The notes: generated by a model from the sequence alone, not told the origin. 64,000 bases of DNA from Ostreococcus lucimarinus CCE9901 (GCF_000092065.1 NC_009360.1:372001-436000); one strand, 5' to 3'. Counted from the first letter of the stretch, positions 7,583-18,600 are shown. Numbers and translations are program-made.

Positions 7583-10500
7583 ATGACGACGCGCGCGGAC
7601 GCGTGCGCGCGGCTGCTCGACGACGCGGCGCGAGCGACGACGGACGACGACGCCGTCGACGCGCTCGCGCGCGTCGCGGCGATCGCGAGCGCGAGCGCGA
7701 GCGCGAACGACGCGGCGGAGGCGAGCGCGCTGACGGCAATCGTCGAGCGGGTGATCGAATTCGGACGCGCGGATAACGCGACGACGCGGAGAAGCGCGGC
7801 GAGCGCGTGCGAAACGCTGGGGAAGGCGCGCGAGGGATGGCTGGGGGCGTGCGCGCGCGCGCTGGGGGAGATGACGCGGGATGAAGACGCGGGGACGGCG
7901 AAGCGGGCGAGCGCGGGCGTCGGCGCGCTGTTTCGAGAGGCGTTGATCGTGAGCGCGGTGAAGGGAAACGCGACGCGAGTGGTGAAGACGGTGAAGGACG
8001 CGTGGAGCGCGGCGAGGGAGGCGATCGAAGGCGCGAGCGCGGTGGCGGTGGATGAGAGCGCGAACGAAGGGACGCGGATGGCGTGCGCGAAGACGACGGA
8101 GACGGCGATCCTGGCGCTCGCGGGCGAGGGTTGGGGATCGAACGTCGTGAAGCCGGGGCACAAGACGCTGAATTTGGAGGAGATGATGGCGGATGCGGTC
8201 GCGCTGTCGGAAAAATTGCAGGAGGCGCTGCGAAATTTGAGCGAAGGGGCGAAACCGACGGGACCGCTGGCGCTCGTGCTCGTGGCGGCGTTGGGGAAAT
8301 TGAGCGTGAAGAAGGCTGAGCTCGCCGCGGGGTGCACGCCGGTGCTCATCGCGTACGCGAAAGCGCACGCCGTGCGAGAAAAAGCTGAGATCGAGGCCAA
8401 CGAGCGGGCGTCGGCGGCGACGGCGAGCGTTAGTAAAGAGTTGAAGAACGTGTTGCTCGACGTGTTGCGCAACGGCCCGACGCAAGCCGTCGAGGGTGGG
8501 ATGATGAATGAAATTTCCACCATCTGTAGAGATCTAGGCGCGGGCGAAGCCGTCGACAGCGCGCTTCGTCACCGCGAGCGAACGAGTCGAGGGGAACCGC
8601 TCGGGGAAAAGCGCGCGAGCTTTTTGACCCCAATCGGCGGCGGTTTCAAGCGCGCGCGTCTGCGCGAACAAGTCCCGCCGCCGCCTCCACCGCAAATCGT
8701 GGCGGCGCCGATGACGGAACCGGGAATCCTGCATCAAATTTTAGTCACGCTCGCGGCTTTGGTGAATAGCGCCGATCGCTCCATGCTCGATGCCTTCATC
8801 ACGCAGCTGGCGCCGCCGGCTTTGGCGGATGCGATTCTCGCCAATCTCAACCACTTGCCGCCGGCGAGCCAGTACTACCTCGCTGGTCGCGGGGCGAACG
8901 CGCCGAGGCCGCCGCCACCGCCGCCCATCTCGACGATGGTTACCGTGCCGGAGCCACCCGAGGAACCGGCGGAACCGCTATCGGTCGTGATCAAGGTTGA
9001 CGACCTCGACGCCGAGGTCGCCGAGGCGTTTAGACTCGAAGCCATTCAGCGCATGCTCGCGGTTGGAAGTTCCGTGGCAGAGTACGGTGGGGCGGAGAAG
9101 GTCACTCTCGCTGGCCCGCTTCGCAGCTCATTGCTCGCCCGCTTAGCCGCGTCCGGGGCTGCAAAGTCAGCCGGCGCTTCGCTGGAAGAAGAGACGATGG
9201 CCATCGCGTCCGCGCTGCTCTTCACAGCCGAAGGCGGTGGTGTGTACGAGACAGAGGGTGTGAACATGCTCATGAAATGGCTCACGACACTGTATGCGCA
9301 AGAAGTTGCGTTTGAGTTTAGCTACGTGCCGTACGATCAGGCGATTTCTGCAGCCATAGAGTGTTTGACGCGCGGCGTCGCCGGGGCGACGTCCACGACG
9401 GCGATGGCGAGCGGGGCGAAGAAGCCGCTCTCACAGCTGTTGTGCGACGTGCCTTCGTTGCCGGGGGTCGTGTGGCGCGCTATCCGCGTGATGTGTAGAT
9501 TAGAGGAAGGTGATGAGACGGCGCAGTACCCGACGACGGAAGAAACCGTCGTCCTCGTGCTCGGCGTTTTGCAAGACATCATTTTGGAGCGGCCTCCAGC
9601 CCGGGACGAGGCGTTGGAGGTTTGCCTGGCGTGTGCGATGCAAGACGACGACGCCGTGCGCGGAAAAGCGATCCGTCTAATCGCTAATCGGTTACACCCG
9701 GTCAAGCATCTCACCGAACGCATCGAAGCGTACGCCAAGGATGGTCTCGAGCGCGGTCGGGAATTGGGCAAAAAGGCGCTCGTCGAAGCCAAGGCGCTCG
9801 TCGAAGCCGAGGCGAAAGTCAAAGAGGAGCAAGATGCGGCCAAGGCAGCGGCGGAGGAAGATGCGCCCGAAGACGATGCGATGGAGACAGGAACGGAAGC
9901 AAAGACGCTGGAGACGGAAGTAGAAGAAGAGCAGGTGGACCACATAGCGAAAGCCGCAGACTCCGCCGTCGGCCCGATGTTGCTGTATTGCGCTCTCTGC
10001 GCCAGAAATCTGAAGCTCTTAACCGGATTGTTCGAGGCGTACGCGACGCTCGAGCCAGAGATTCAGCTTGCGTTGCATCGACCGGTGAACGGCTTAGCGC
10101 GCGCGTGCGGACCAAACTGTTTGGAGCTTTGCGAAATCATCGCCTCGCCGCCGGAGGGTTCGCTTTCCCTCGCGGTGCAGTGCTTGAATACGCTCGCTTC
10201 CGTCGCCGTCGTTCCGGCACCCTCGACTTTGCTCAACGCGGCGGAGTCGCTGTGTGCCTCTCACGATGGCGATGTCAAATACCTCGCGCCACTCGTGTGC
10301 TCGTTCGACGAAGAACGAGTGCGCGATTTGCTCCCGCAGTTTATTCACGCCTCGAGCGAAATATTTGCGTCGGTTTTGGACACCATCTTGTCCGTGCCCG
10401 AAGAGGAGGCGGTGCTCAGCCCCGTCGCCATTCTCATCGCCGTGCACGAAGTTCAGGTTGGTCAAGCGGGCGTCACGCTCAAGCAGCTCGTGGATGCTTG

Positions 10501-10894
10501 TTCGGTGTGCTTCGATCGCCCGGACGTATTCACGCCGCAGGTGCTCGCCACGGCGCTTCAGCAAATGGTCGAGTTCACGCCGTTACCACTGCTCTTCATG
10601 CGCACCGTCATCCAAGCGGAAACCATCGCTCCGCAGCTCAAGGAATTTACCCTCGGCTTGCTACGCACGCTGATCAACCGTCAAGTGTGGAAGATGGACC
10701 AAAAGATTTGGGAAGGTTTCCTCCGATGCCTCAAGCGCGCGGCGCCGCAGTCGTTCCCGCTCATGGTCGAGCTCCCCGCTCCCGTCTTCGGCGACGTCTT
10801 GCAGAAATTCCCCGCGCTCAAGGACAATTTGCGTCAATTCGCCGCCAAGTCGTCCGTCCCGAAAGCGATCGCCGCCGTGTTAAACGAGCCCTAG
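7583..10894 (+). CDS. Symplekin/Pta1-like mRNA 3'-end processing scaffold
   Basis: The 1103-residue protein resembles symplekin (about 1270 residues in human), the scaffold of the cleavage/polyadenylation machinery that links CPSF and CstF. The N-terminal half is a HEAT-like helical array. A proline-rich linker (PPPPPPQIV) and a second (RPPPPPPIST) lie mid-protein. The C-terminal region, about 880-1080, carries the symplekin C-terminal signature, for example VLSPVAILIAVHEV, TPLPLLFMRTVIQA and FTLGLLRTLINRQVWKMD. A highly charged helical stretch at about 715-790 (Lys/Glu/Ala repeats) separates the halves. A TGTAA motif lies 7 bp after the stop. SF3B5 follows 90 bp downstream on the same strand. 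Confidence 0.85.
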   Translation: MTTRADACARLLDDAARATTDDDAVDALARVAAIASASASANDAAEASALTAIVERVIEFGRADNATTRRSAASACETLGKAREGWLGACARALGEMTRDEDAGTAKRASAGVGALFREALIVSAVKGNATRVVKTVKDAWSAAREAIEGASAVAVDESANEGTRMACAKTTETAILALAGEGWGSNVVKPGHKTLNLEEMMADAVALSEKLQEALRNLSEGAKPTGPLALVLVAALGKLSVKKAELAAGCTPVLIAYAKAHAVREKAEIEANERASAATASVSKELKNVLLDVLRNGPTQAVEGGMMNEISTICRDLGAGEAVDSALRHRERTSRGEPLGEKRASFLTPIGGGFKRARLREQVPPPPPPQIVAAPMTEPGILHQILVTLAALVNSADRSMLDAFITQLAPPALADAILANLNHLPPASQYYLAGRGANAPRPPPPPPISTMVTVPEPPEEPAEPLSVVIKVDDLDAEVAEAFRLEAIQRMLAVGSSVAEYGGAEKVTLAGPLRSSLLARLAASGAAKSAGASLEEETMAIASALLFTAEGGGVYETEGVNMLMKWLTTLYAQEVAFEFSYVPYDQAISAAIECLTRGVAGATSTTAMASGAKKPLSQLLCDVPSLPGVVWRAIRVMCRLEEGDETAQYPTTEETVVLVLGVLQDIILERPPARDEALEVCLACAMQDDDAVRGKAIRLIANRLHPVKHLTERIEAYAKDGLERGRELGKKALVEAKALVEAEAKVKEEQDAAKAAAEEDAPEDDAMETGTEAKTLETEVEEEQVDHIAKAADSAVGPMLLYCALCARNLKLLTGLFEAYATLEPEIQLALHRPVNGLARACGPNCLELCEIIASPPEGSLSLAVQCLNTLASVAVVPAPSTLLNAAESLCASHDGDVKYLAPLVCSFDEERVRDLLPQFIHASSEIFASVLDTILSVPEEEAVLSPVAILIAVHEVQVGQAGVTLKQLVDACSVCFDRPDVFTPQVLATALQQMVEFTPLPLLFMRTVIQAETIAPQLKEFTLGLLRTLINRQVWKMDQKIWEGFLRCLKRAAPQSFPLMVELPAPVFGDVLQKFPALKDNLRQFAAKSSVPKAIAAVLNEP

Positions 10895-10900
10895 TCGTCT

Positions 10901-10905
10901 TGTAA
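10901..10905 (+). terminator. TGTAA polyadenylation signal of the symplekin gene
   Basis: TGTAA, the green-algal polyadenylation signal known from Chlamydomonas, lies 7 bp after the TAG stop. The same word follows several other genes here: 38064-38068, 40127-40131 and 59272-59276 on the plus strand, and 27430-27434, 53124-53128, 59943-59947 and 63355-63359 on the minus strand. Confidence 0.5.
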
Positions 10906-10984
10906 CGCAACGTCCCGAACGCTTGGAGTTACCCTAATCGCCGATCGACGCCTCACATTTCGCCGCGTCGAAATCGTCCTCGCC

Positions 10985-11251
10985 ATGGCGTCCGCCGCGG
11001 ATCGATTGAACATCACGTCTCAGCTCGAGCACTTGCAGTCTCGACACGTCGGCACGGGCCATCCCGACGCCACGCGACACGAATGGGCGGTGAACATTCA
11101 TCGCGATTCCTACGCGTCGTACGTCAGTCATCACCCGATGGCGATGTACTTCGCCGTCGCCAACGGCGAGAGCGTGGGACGGATGAAGTACGAGTTCACG
11201 CAGAAGATGTTGCTTCCGTGTGGGCTGCCGCCGGATCTCGAGGAGGAGTGA
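10985..11251 (+). CDS. SF3B5: Splicing factor 3B subunit 5 (SF3b10)
   Basis: The 88-residue protein matches SF3B5/SF3b10 end to end in length and motifs: SQLEHLQSRHVGTGH near the start, EWAVNIHRDSYASY in the middle and QKMLLPCGLPPD at the C-terminus. SF3B5 is a small structural subunit of the U2 snRNP SF3b complex, packed against SF3B1, and helps recognise the branch point. A conserved SF3b subunit fits the TACTAAC branch point seen in the ProRS intron of this window. The 90-bp gap to symplekin includes that gene's TGTAA motif. Its own TGTAA candidate is at 11358-11362. Confidence 0.93.
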   Translation: MASAADRLNITSQLEHLQSRHVGTGHPDATRHEWAVNIHRDSYASYVSHHPMAMYFAVANGESVGRMKYEFTQKMLLPCGLPPDLEEE

Positions 11252-11529
11252 GTTGGGTGGAATGAAGCGCGGGATCGTCGTCGGAGGCGATCGCTCGCTC
11301 GGGCGGGGGAGTTAGTCGATTAGATTGTTAGAGAAGGCTTTGTGAATAAGTAATTTGTGTAATCATTATGAGTTAAGAGGGACGTGAACGCGTGAAGCTA
11401 TGAGCTCGCGCTCGCGCGCGGTGCGCGAAGTCGGTTCTTCTCCCCGGCGAAACCGAAACGGTCGTCGACGCGAATGGAAAATCAACGCGTGAAATCCTCG
11501 TGTGAAAAGTGTCCAGACTCGGTCGTCGA

Positions 11530-13020
11530 CTACATGCCGACGACGCGCATAACTTGCGAAGATCGACCACCACGGCACATGGCGATGGAGCCGACGATGA
11601 CGGCGATGACGGCGACGACGAACGAAACCGCGGCGAGCGCGAGGGTGCGCTCGTCGGCGGCGTCGTCGTTGCCCGTCTTCGCCGCGAGTTCAGTTTTGAG
11701 GGCGGCGACGGACGCTTCGAGAGCGGCGATGTTCTTCTTGAAGAGCCCGCGCTCGTAATCGGCGTACGTTTGACGCTTATAGCTGAAAGTGTGAACGCCC
11801 ATCCCGACGTTTGTGGCGGGCGCCGACGCGCCTGATGAGTCGACAAAAGTCCAAATCGGGGCGGCCACAGCGCTTGTGAAGTGGGAAGTGACGGCGTCTC
11901 GGACTGCAGCGGCGAGAGCTCCGGGAAGCGGGTAGAAGTAGAAATCCGTAATCTTGTCTTGAATAGCGGAGCTGAGCATGTACTCGACGAACGCAAGCAC
12001 GACGCCCGCGGTCGCAGTATCTGTGTAAGTAGTGCGGACGTGCAAGTACGTAAACGCGCAGATGGGCCAGAATTTGTCGCCCGACTTGTAGTAGAGGTTG
12101 ATGGCAGACCAGTCACCGGCCCAATCGGTAGTCGACGTACCGGTGACTTGTGGAAACGTCACTCCTTCGCCGACTTCCTTGATTTTGGCGGTCAGGCGTC
12201 CAGCCGGGTCGCCCTCCTTGGTCACGACCCATTGGTTGTTCGCGTTCTTCAAAGAAACTTCGGACAAGTTGTCGAGGTGGCCGTGGCCGGCATCGATGTA
12301 CCCGATAGAGTACTCGTTAGATCCGATCGCGAGACGCATAGAATCGGACCCAGTCACACCGGTGTGTACAAAGTTGCCCGTCAAAGCGGTAGCGTCAACC
12401 GCGCCCGTGAAAACAGTCGGACACGCGGCTTTCATGTAACCCCTGAGGCCGTAAGTCGACGAAGAACCGTTACTGCGCGCAATGACCTTGATGGTTTGAC
12501 TGGGCAAAGTCAAACCAGAATCAGCCGCGATATCCGCATGATTCCAGTTCGTGATCGCGCCGGTAAAAATCTTCGCCACCGTGCACGCGGAGAGCTTCAT
12601 TACGCCCGTGCCGACGCCCGGTACGTTGTGGAACAGAGACACGGCGCCGATTTGGAACGGGAGTTGCATGAAAGGAGCCGAAGAATCAGCGGCAAGACCG
12701 TAATCGGTGCTCGCGAAATCACCAGCGTTGGCGCTCGCCCAATCAGTCGCACCTTGTCCGGAACCGACCGAGCGGTACGTCATGCGAAGCGTCGAGCCCG
12801 CCATCTCTTCGAGCTTGTCCATGGCCAACCAAATCAGCTTGGACGGGTTCGTCGTCCCGGATCCGTGCAGATGAAAGTGTCGGACTTTACCAGAATTTTC
12901 CTGCAGGGACTGGTCGGCGAACGCCAGCGGCGCTTGCGCGCAAATCATGGCCAAAACCGCGACCGCGAACCATCGATGACGATGGCGGCGGTGCGATTCG
13001 ATCGTCGTCGTCTTGATCAT
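11530..13020 (-). CDS. PstS-like phosphate-binding protein with C-terminal membrane anchor
   Basis: The 496-residue protein has a signal peptide (hydrophobic about residues 17-35, ending AFA before DQ). A periplasmic-type phosphate-binding domain like bacterial PstS follows, with HLHGSGTTNPSKLIW at its start, then GSGQGATDWASANAGDFASTDY, TGAITNWN, ARSNGSSSTYGLRGY and IGYIDAGHG. Near the C-terminus lies a short coiled coil (about 425-450) and a transmembrane segment (459-481) with a 15-residue basic tail. Bacterial PstS is free or lipid-anchored and feeds an ABC transporter. Here the topology predicts a cell-surface or endomembrane protein with the binding domain outside. A role in phosphate scavenging is inferred. 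An AT-rich ATTATAAT element lies about 140 bp upstream of the start. Confidence 0.82.
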   Translation of the reverse strand: MIKTTTIESHRRHRHRWFAVAVLAMICAQAPLAFADQSLQENSGKVRHFHLHGSGTTNPSKLIWLAMDKLEEMAGSTLRMTYRSVGSGQGATDWASANAGDFASTDYGLAADSSAPFMQLPFQIGAVSLFHNVPGVGTGVMKLSACTVAKIFTGAITNWNHADIAADSGLTLPSQTIKVIARSNGSSSTYGLRGYMKAACPTVFTGAVDATALTGNFVHTGVTGSDSMRLAIGSNEYSIGYIDAGHGHLDNLSEVSLKNANNQWVVTKEGDPAGRLTAKIKEVGEGVTFPQVTGTSTTDWAGDWSAINLYYKSGDKFWPICAFTYLHVRTTYTDTATAGVVLAFVEYMLSSAIQDKITDFYFYPLPGALAAAVRDAVTSHFTSAVAAPIWTFVDSSGASAPATNVGMGVHTFSYKRQTYADYERGLFKKNIAALEASVAALKTELAAKTGNDDAADERTLALAAVSFVVAVIAVIVGSIAMCRGGRSSQVMRVVGM

Positions 13021-13279
13021 TTTTCGAGGTGGAATGTCGCGAGATTCGCGTCGTCGTCGGGAGCGGGAAGTGTTCTTTCGCGCGTCTTCGTTTCAGTCTC
13101 GCCGTTGCACGCGGCGCTGAAATGTGACGCGCGCGGCGTCGCGATTCAGAGCGCCGCTCATTATAATCCCTTTTTCGCCCGTGACCTGTGCTCATGGGGG
13201 CGCCGGTGTAGGTTTCGGTTGTGGTTTCTAGCGGAGCTGTTGTGTCTATTGAGAGGGCTAATGAACTAACGGCGCGATT

Positions 13280-15607
13280 TCACGAGAGTCCGAAATCTTT
13301 GAATCGCCGATTGAAGGCGCTGTAGGACACGGAGCTGCCCGTGCGGCGATGGCCGCTCGCGTTCGAGCGCTTGACGGACGTCGCCGCGCTGACGCCCACG
13401 CTGGGGCGCTCGCCCGCTATGGCGGCGAGCTTGGTGATGCACACGTCGCGGCATCGCTCGAGCGTCGCGCGTGAAGTTGCTTTGTCGAAATCACCGCGCG
13501 CGGAGAGGACGGCGGCGACGCAGTCCAAGCCGGCGTCGGGCCAATTGCCGAGTAAGACGCCGTACTCGTGCACGAAGGCGTCGGGAGAGGCGGCGCAAAC
13601 GAGACCGCGGAGATTTTGCAAACGTGCGATCCTGCCGATGGCTTTGTTCGTCGACATACGAACGGACATGGATTGCGTGAGAGCTCGCTCGTCGGCTTCC
13701 AATCGCGCGGCCGTGTGCGGCGCGACTACGGAGGCTTGCTTTGTGAACAGGATGAATAACAGTTCGATCAAGTACTCGAACAGCGTCTCCGTCACTGAAC
13801 CCGCGACTTCGGCGGTTAGCCAATCTTCGGTATCGCCCAAATAATCCTCCACGGTCGCGAGAAGCGTGGTCATCGACTCACCAGTCGCCCACGGTCCGTC
13901 TACTTTGGAGCCGTAAAATGTGTTCATCACCTCCACCAGCCCTGGGTCGTCTAAGACTTGACGCGAAATCATCCGTCGCGCCTCGGCGTGCACGCGATTA
14001 AACACGTGCATCGCATGATCGAACTCGCGTACCATGACGTCATCCTTCATTCCGAGCGCATCTAAAATTGTCTTTTGTGTCTGCGCCGCCAAACTTCGAC
14101 ACCGGCGCGTGTCGTTGACGCCGGCAACGATGGTTTCAAACGACACCGGTTGCGCGTCGCGCGCTGCGCTGTCGTGCCCACCGCGTGAGGGTGTCCGACA
14201 AGGAACCCCAGAAAGCGTTTCACTGGGCATTCCCAGACGGTCTGCGACGGCGCTCGCATAGTTTGTAATCATCTCCGCGGCGACTCGACCGCATTGACGC
14301 ACGAAGACGTTCGATTGCGTCTCTATGGCGATCATCATCTGATCTGCGATGAGGCGAAAAAAATCCAGGTCACTCGGGTTCCATAGCTTGCCCGATCCAT
14401 CTTCTTTGGGTGGTCTCGACTTCGCCACGCGACAGAGATTATTCGTCCATCCCGAAATTGTGACGCGCAGTCTGTCGCAATACGTCTCGATGACGGTAGA
14501 TAACCCGACGGGATAAGGCAGCGGCGGGCTCTCGTTCGACTCATCGGCGTATTCAACCGAGCACGCGTGCGCGTCGTCGGTGATTTCGATATCTAAACCG
14601 AGAGACTGCATGGCGTTGAAATAGTGCTGCCCCCACTTCACCGTGGCGACCATGTCGCCGTTGGAGGTGTTAGGACTCGAACTTAAACGCGCGAGAAGAT
14701 CGCACACGCCCGCGTGATACGTCGGCGCGACGACAGTTTCAAACACACGCCATTCAGGCGGAAACGCAGGTATGGTGTAATCAAACGTTTCCGCGAGCGA
14801 CACCAAGCTCTCGTCGAGCGCGCCGACGACGTGCTCGATGCTTTCCTTGTCGTCTAAACCGCTGAACCCTTCGGCGATTAACGCCAGTCGAGCCTCGACG
14901 GCGATCGACATTTGCTCGAGAACCTTCGTCTTCCACCGCTTCGGCTCTGGCGGCGCGACATTGATGACTTTATTCGTCGCCGCGTCCAATTCCGGCTCAA
15001 ACGTCAGCGCGTCTCGCTCAAACTCCTCGTCCAGCACCTCTTGCTCCGCCACCACGCGCACGGCTCGCACGAGCCCGACCGACCCCGACTCCCCCGCTAA
15101 TATCCCTTGCCGAACGCTGTTCCACAGCACCCCCTCAAACGTCGTCCACGCCGCGTCCACGCGCTCGAACTCGTCGTCGTCGAACACCCCGCGTTTCCGT
15201 TCCCCTACCCTCGCCAGCGCCGCGCGCACCGCGCACAGATCCACCTCCAGCGTCGTCAACGTCTCCCACGTCTCGAACATTCTCGTCTCATCCCGCTCGA
15301 GCGCGTCGATCGCGCGCGTCGCCCGCGCGCCCGGCTCCGACGCCTCGCGCGCGTCCCGAAGCGCCCGCTCCACCTCCGTCAACCCTCCGTCGTCCTCGCG
15401 CGCGCCCTTCCCCTCGCCGTCGCCGCGTCGCCTCGCGAACATCTCCGCGAGCTCTCCCAGCGCATCGCGCGTCTCGCTCGCCGTGTCCCTAAGCTTTCGC
15501 GCGCGCGCCACGCCGTCCTCGATGATTTTCAACCGTTCGCGCAAGCGCGCGCGTCGCGCCTCCAGCGTCTTCGTCGCGCGCGCGCGCGCGCCGTCGTCGC
15601 CGCGCAT
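13280..15607 (-). CDS. SEC6: Exocyst complex subunit Sec6 (EXOC3)
   Basis: The 775-residue protein is close in length to plant and yeast Sec6. It starts with a helical coiled-coil region (about residues 10-130). The C-terminal half has Sec6-like features: LLATVEDYLGDTEDWLTAEV, a hydrophobic stretch LFEYLIELLFILFTKQ, and near the end ARLQNLRGLVCAASPDAFVHEYGVLLGNWPD followed by VAAVLSARGDFD. The exocyst tethers secretory vesicles to the plasma membrane before SNARE fusion, and Sec6 is a core subunit. A Ser/Arg-rich tail is the only unusual part. It is divergent from TIC236, with 67 bp between the start codons. Confidence 0.75.
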   Translation of the reverse strand: MRGDDGARARATKTLEARRARLRERLKIIEDGVARARKLRDTASETRDALGELAEMFARRRGDGEGKGAREDDGGLTEVERALRDAREASEPGARATRAIDALERDETRMFETWETLTTLEVDLCAVRAALARVGERKRGVFDDDEFERVDAAWTTFEGVLWNSVRQGILAGESGSVGLVRAVRVVAEQEVLDEEFERDALTFEPELDAATNKVINVAPPEPKRWKTKVLEQMSIAVEARLALIAEGFSGLDDKESIEHVVGALDESLVSLAETFDYTIPAFPPEWRVFETVVAPTYHAGVCDLLARLSSSPNTSNGDMVATVKWGQHYFNAMQSLGLDIEITDDAHACSVEYADESNESPPLPYPVGLSTVIETYCDRLRVTISGWTNNLCRVAKSRPPKEDGSGKLWNPSDLDFFRLIADQMMIAIETQSNVFVRQCGRVAAEMITNYASAVADRLGMPSETLSGVPCRTPSRGGHDSAARDAQPVSFETIVAGVNDTRRCRSLAAQTQKTILDALGMKDDVMVREFDHAMHVFNRVHAEARRMISRQVLDDPGLVEVMNTFYGSKVDGPWATGESMTTLLATVEDYLGDTEDWLTAEVAGSVTETLFEYLIELLFILFTKQASVVAPHTAARLEADERALTQSMSVRMSTNKAIGRIARLQNLRGLVCAASPDAFVHEYGVLLGNWPDAGLDCVAAVLSARGDFDKATSRATLERCRDVCITKLAAIAGERPSVGVSAATSVKRSNASGHRRTGSSVSYSAFNRRFKDFGLS

Positions 15608-15674
15608 GTCGACTCACGCGCGCGCTCGGCGCATCGCGCGCGCGTCGCGCGCGCGACGTCGTGTGCCGCGCGCG

Positions 15675-18600
15675 ATGCGCCGCGCGCGCGCGTCGAGACG
15701 ATCGGCGTCGGCACTACGCGTCGCGCCGACGCGTCGCGCCGCGGCTCGCGTCGCGGCTCGACGACGACGCGCCGCGTCCCGCGCGCGCGCGCGCGGGCGA
15801 ACGCGCGCGCGCGCGACGCGCGCGAGGGCGCGCTCGAGCGCCAGCGCTGGCGCGGACATGGCGCGGTCGACGGCGTCGCCGCGCGGCGACGCGGTCGCGG
15901 CGCGCGCGGGCGGCGCGGGCGCGCGGGGAGGTCGCGACCGCGCGACGCGCGCGCGCGGCGGCGCGCGATGCGCGGCGCGACGGACGCGGCGACGCGCGAG
16001 CGCGGTGAAGGTTGGATCTTTGAAGCGCGACGACGACGCGCGCGACGACGAAGACGCGAGCGGACGCGCGCGAACGACGCGCGCGGCGGAGGAAACGAGC
16101 GAGGAGACGTCGACGTCGGAAGACGCGACGACGGGGGAAACGACGAGCGGCTCGGCGAAGATGATCGTCGATAGCGGGGAGGTGGTGGACGAGCGGGACG
16201 GCGCGGGCGGGACGGTGCGGTTGCGTCGACAGCCGAAGGCGGAGGAGTCGACGACGCCGGGAGGGACGGTTCGTAAGAAGGTTGATCCGTCGCGAGGGGT
16301 TCGACCGGGGTTTAAGCGGTCGTACGCGCGAGAGGCGTTGCAGAGAGTCCGTCGGGACGCGGCGGACGCGCTGGACAACATGCGAGCGAGCCGAGACGAC
16401 GCGGGGGCGTCGTCGTCGAAGGCTTCCGTCGGCGGTGATGACGAATTGTCTCGAGCGAAAGTGGCTGGCGAAGCCATGGCGCTCGCGAAAGTCACCGCCG
16501 ACGCGCTCAGAGGAACCGGACCGATCACGATGGAAGAGTGGAGCTCGGCGATGTCCACGGCGTTGTCCGCGGTGTGGCGCGAACTCTGGTATCGATGGAG
16601 TTCTGTTTTGCGACGTTCGGCGTCTTGGGCGCTCGCAATTTCAGCCGTGATCTCCGCGGCGTTTCATTACATCGTCGGCCCGGCGTTCGTCAGTCCGAGA
16701 CTTCCCATGATCGGCGACATCGCGAGTTCGGCGGTCGGGCGTCCCGTGCGCGTCGGGAGATGCAAGAGTCTGTCTTTCATGGGTGTTCTCGGTTTCGGCA
16801 AAGTCTTGGAGGTTGGTCCCGTAGTTCTCGGCCCGTCGGATACAGAGAAGAGCATAGTCGAAATAGACTCGCTGAAGATTTCTTACGACGTACTCCGTTC
16901 TATTTTGAGGAGAAAGTTGGTCACCGAGGTGCGCCTGGAGGGCGTCAACGCGACGCTTCGTCAAGGCGCAAACAACTCTTGGTTTGGGTATCCAGAAGAT
17001 ACAAAACCGCTGAGCTCGCGTCCTACGCTCAACCTCGCACCGAGCTCGAAGAATTCAAAGAAGAAGCAAGGCGCACCATCGGTCGAACTGAGAGTTGTTC
17101 GTCTCGACCGAGGCAACGCTAAATTGCACATCACCGGCGATCCAGAGCCGCGGAGATTGAACAATCTTCAAGGAAAAGCGGTGATTAACCACGTGGGTAG
17201 AGTCGAACTGGACCTGAACATGACGCCCGACACGAGACAAACGCCACCCACGAAGCGTCCGACGACTATGCTCGCCGATAGCCCCGTGATGAATTTGCGA
17301 ACGGAGCAAACTCCCGCCATGTCGCGATCTTTGGAGACGGAGATTCAAAGAGGTTCGAATGGTGGGCAGATTCGTGTGTTTGCGACGCTTTCACCGCCAC
17401 AGCAGCGAGGTTTTCGAACTCGGGATTGGCCAGATTTAAAAGTTCGAGCGCAACTTAACAACACGAGCGCCGCCGTTCTCGAGCGCGTCATTCCGAATTT
17501 ACCGATCGACGTGCGTGGCGGGCGTTTGGATGGCGAAGTTCGGCTCATGTGTAACAGTCAAGCGACGTGGACCTTCCCTGATTTTGTCGGCCAACTCAAG
17601 GGTAAACATCTGTGGTTTCACTTCTTTGATTCCACCGATGACTTTGCGGACACCGACGTTGATTTGGTCTTTGAAGGCCAGCGAATGTACATACACGGCG
17701 GCGAGGGACACTTCGGGCATGTTCCGCTTACCATCACGGGCGATCTCGACTTGAACTCGCTTGGTGGTGAATATCGCCTCAGCGCTCAGGTGAGCCCCGT
17801 GGAGATACATGATTTGCGAGAGACGCTGGGCGTGCGTCCTTTGCCTCGTCCGGTGGCAGGAAGTGTGAAGGGCTTTTTGTACTGCTCGGGACCGTTGGAT
17901 TCGCCAGTGTTCACCGGCAGAGCGGAGACCACAGATCCGACTTTAGCGGATTTGAGTAAGGCGAAACCTGGAACGGAGATGGCTTGGAGCGAAGAAGCTG
18001 TCAAGGGCGCCGTGGGCGAAGGTGCAGTCGCGGCGTACGACCGCGTTCCCTTCAAGTCTGCTAACGCAGTATTCACCGCGAATGTTAAAAAAGGCGAGTT
18101 CTCGCTTCACAGCGCTGAGGCGATTCCAGTGGATGGTGGAAAGTTGCGAGGTTCCGGCCGAATTTCGATCAAGCCTGATGCGTTGTTCGACCCTAACGCG
18201 TGCGATGTTGAAGGTACTGGTGTCGATCTCGACTTTCTTAAAATAGCCAAAAGATTGTCCCGAGACGAAGAACTGCCGTGGCTCGATCGCGTGTGCCCGT
18301 CCTCGCCGGCAAACGTGTCAGGAACGTTTGTTGGCGCGTTGTCAGAGCCAATCCTCAACGCCAATTTTACGGTCGAAGATGATGAGTACAAAGGACACTT
18401 GACAATGACACGAGATGGAGTGATGACAAACATTGAAACCCCGGTGCTCGAGATGAAAGCGTCGATCGCGACGAAATTTCAGCCCTTGGAGGAGCAACTC
18501 AAGGCGACGACGGTTGAACAAGCCATCGCACTCGGCAAACCAAAGGTGACTGACGCAGAAGCTGATCTCATGCTGAACGGCGCTGATGTTGCCGCGTGGA

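Noticed and set aside
7408-8523. Long minus-strand frames opposite the symplekin gene
   Set aside because: They are shadows of GC-rich coding sequence with Ser/Ala/Arg composition and no domain. Symplekin on the plus strand has clear family motifs.
14838-15674. Upstream extension of the TIC236 frame (about 280 extra residues)
   Set aside because: It runs antisense through the conserved SEC6 coding sequence and reads as Ser/Arg/Ala low complexity. The credible transit peptide begins at 15675.
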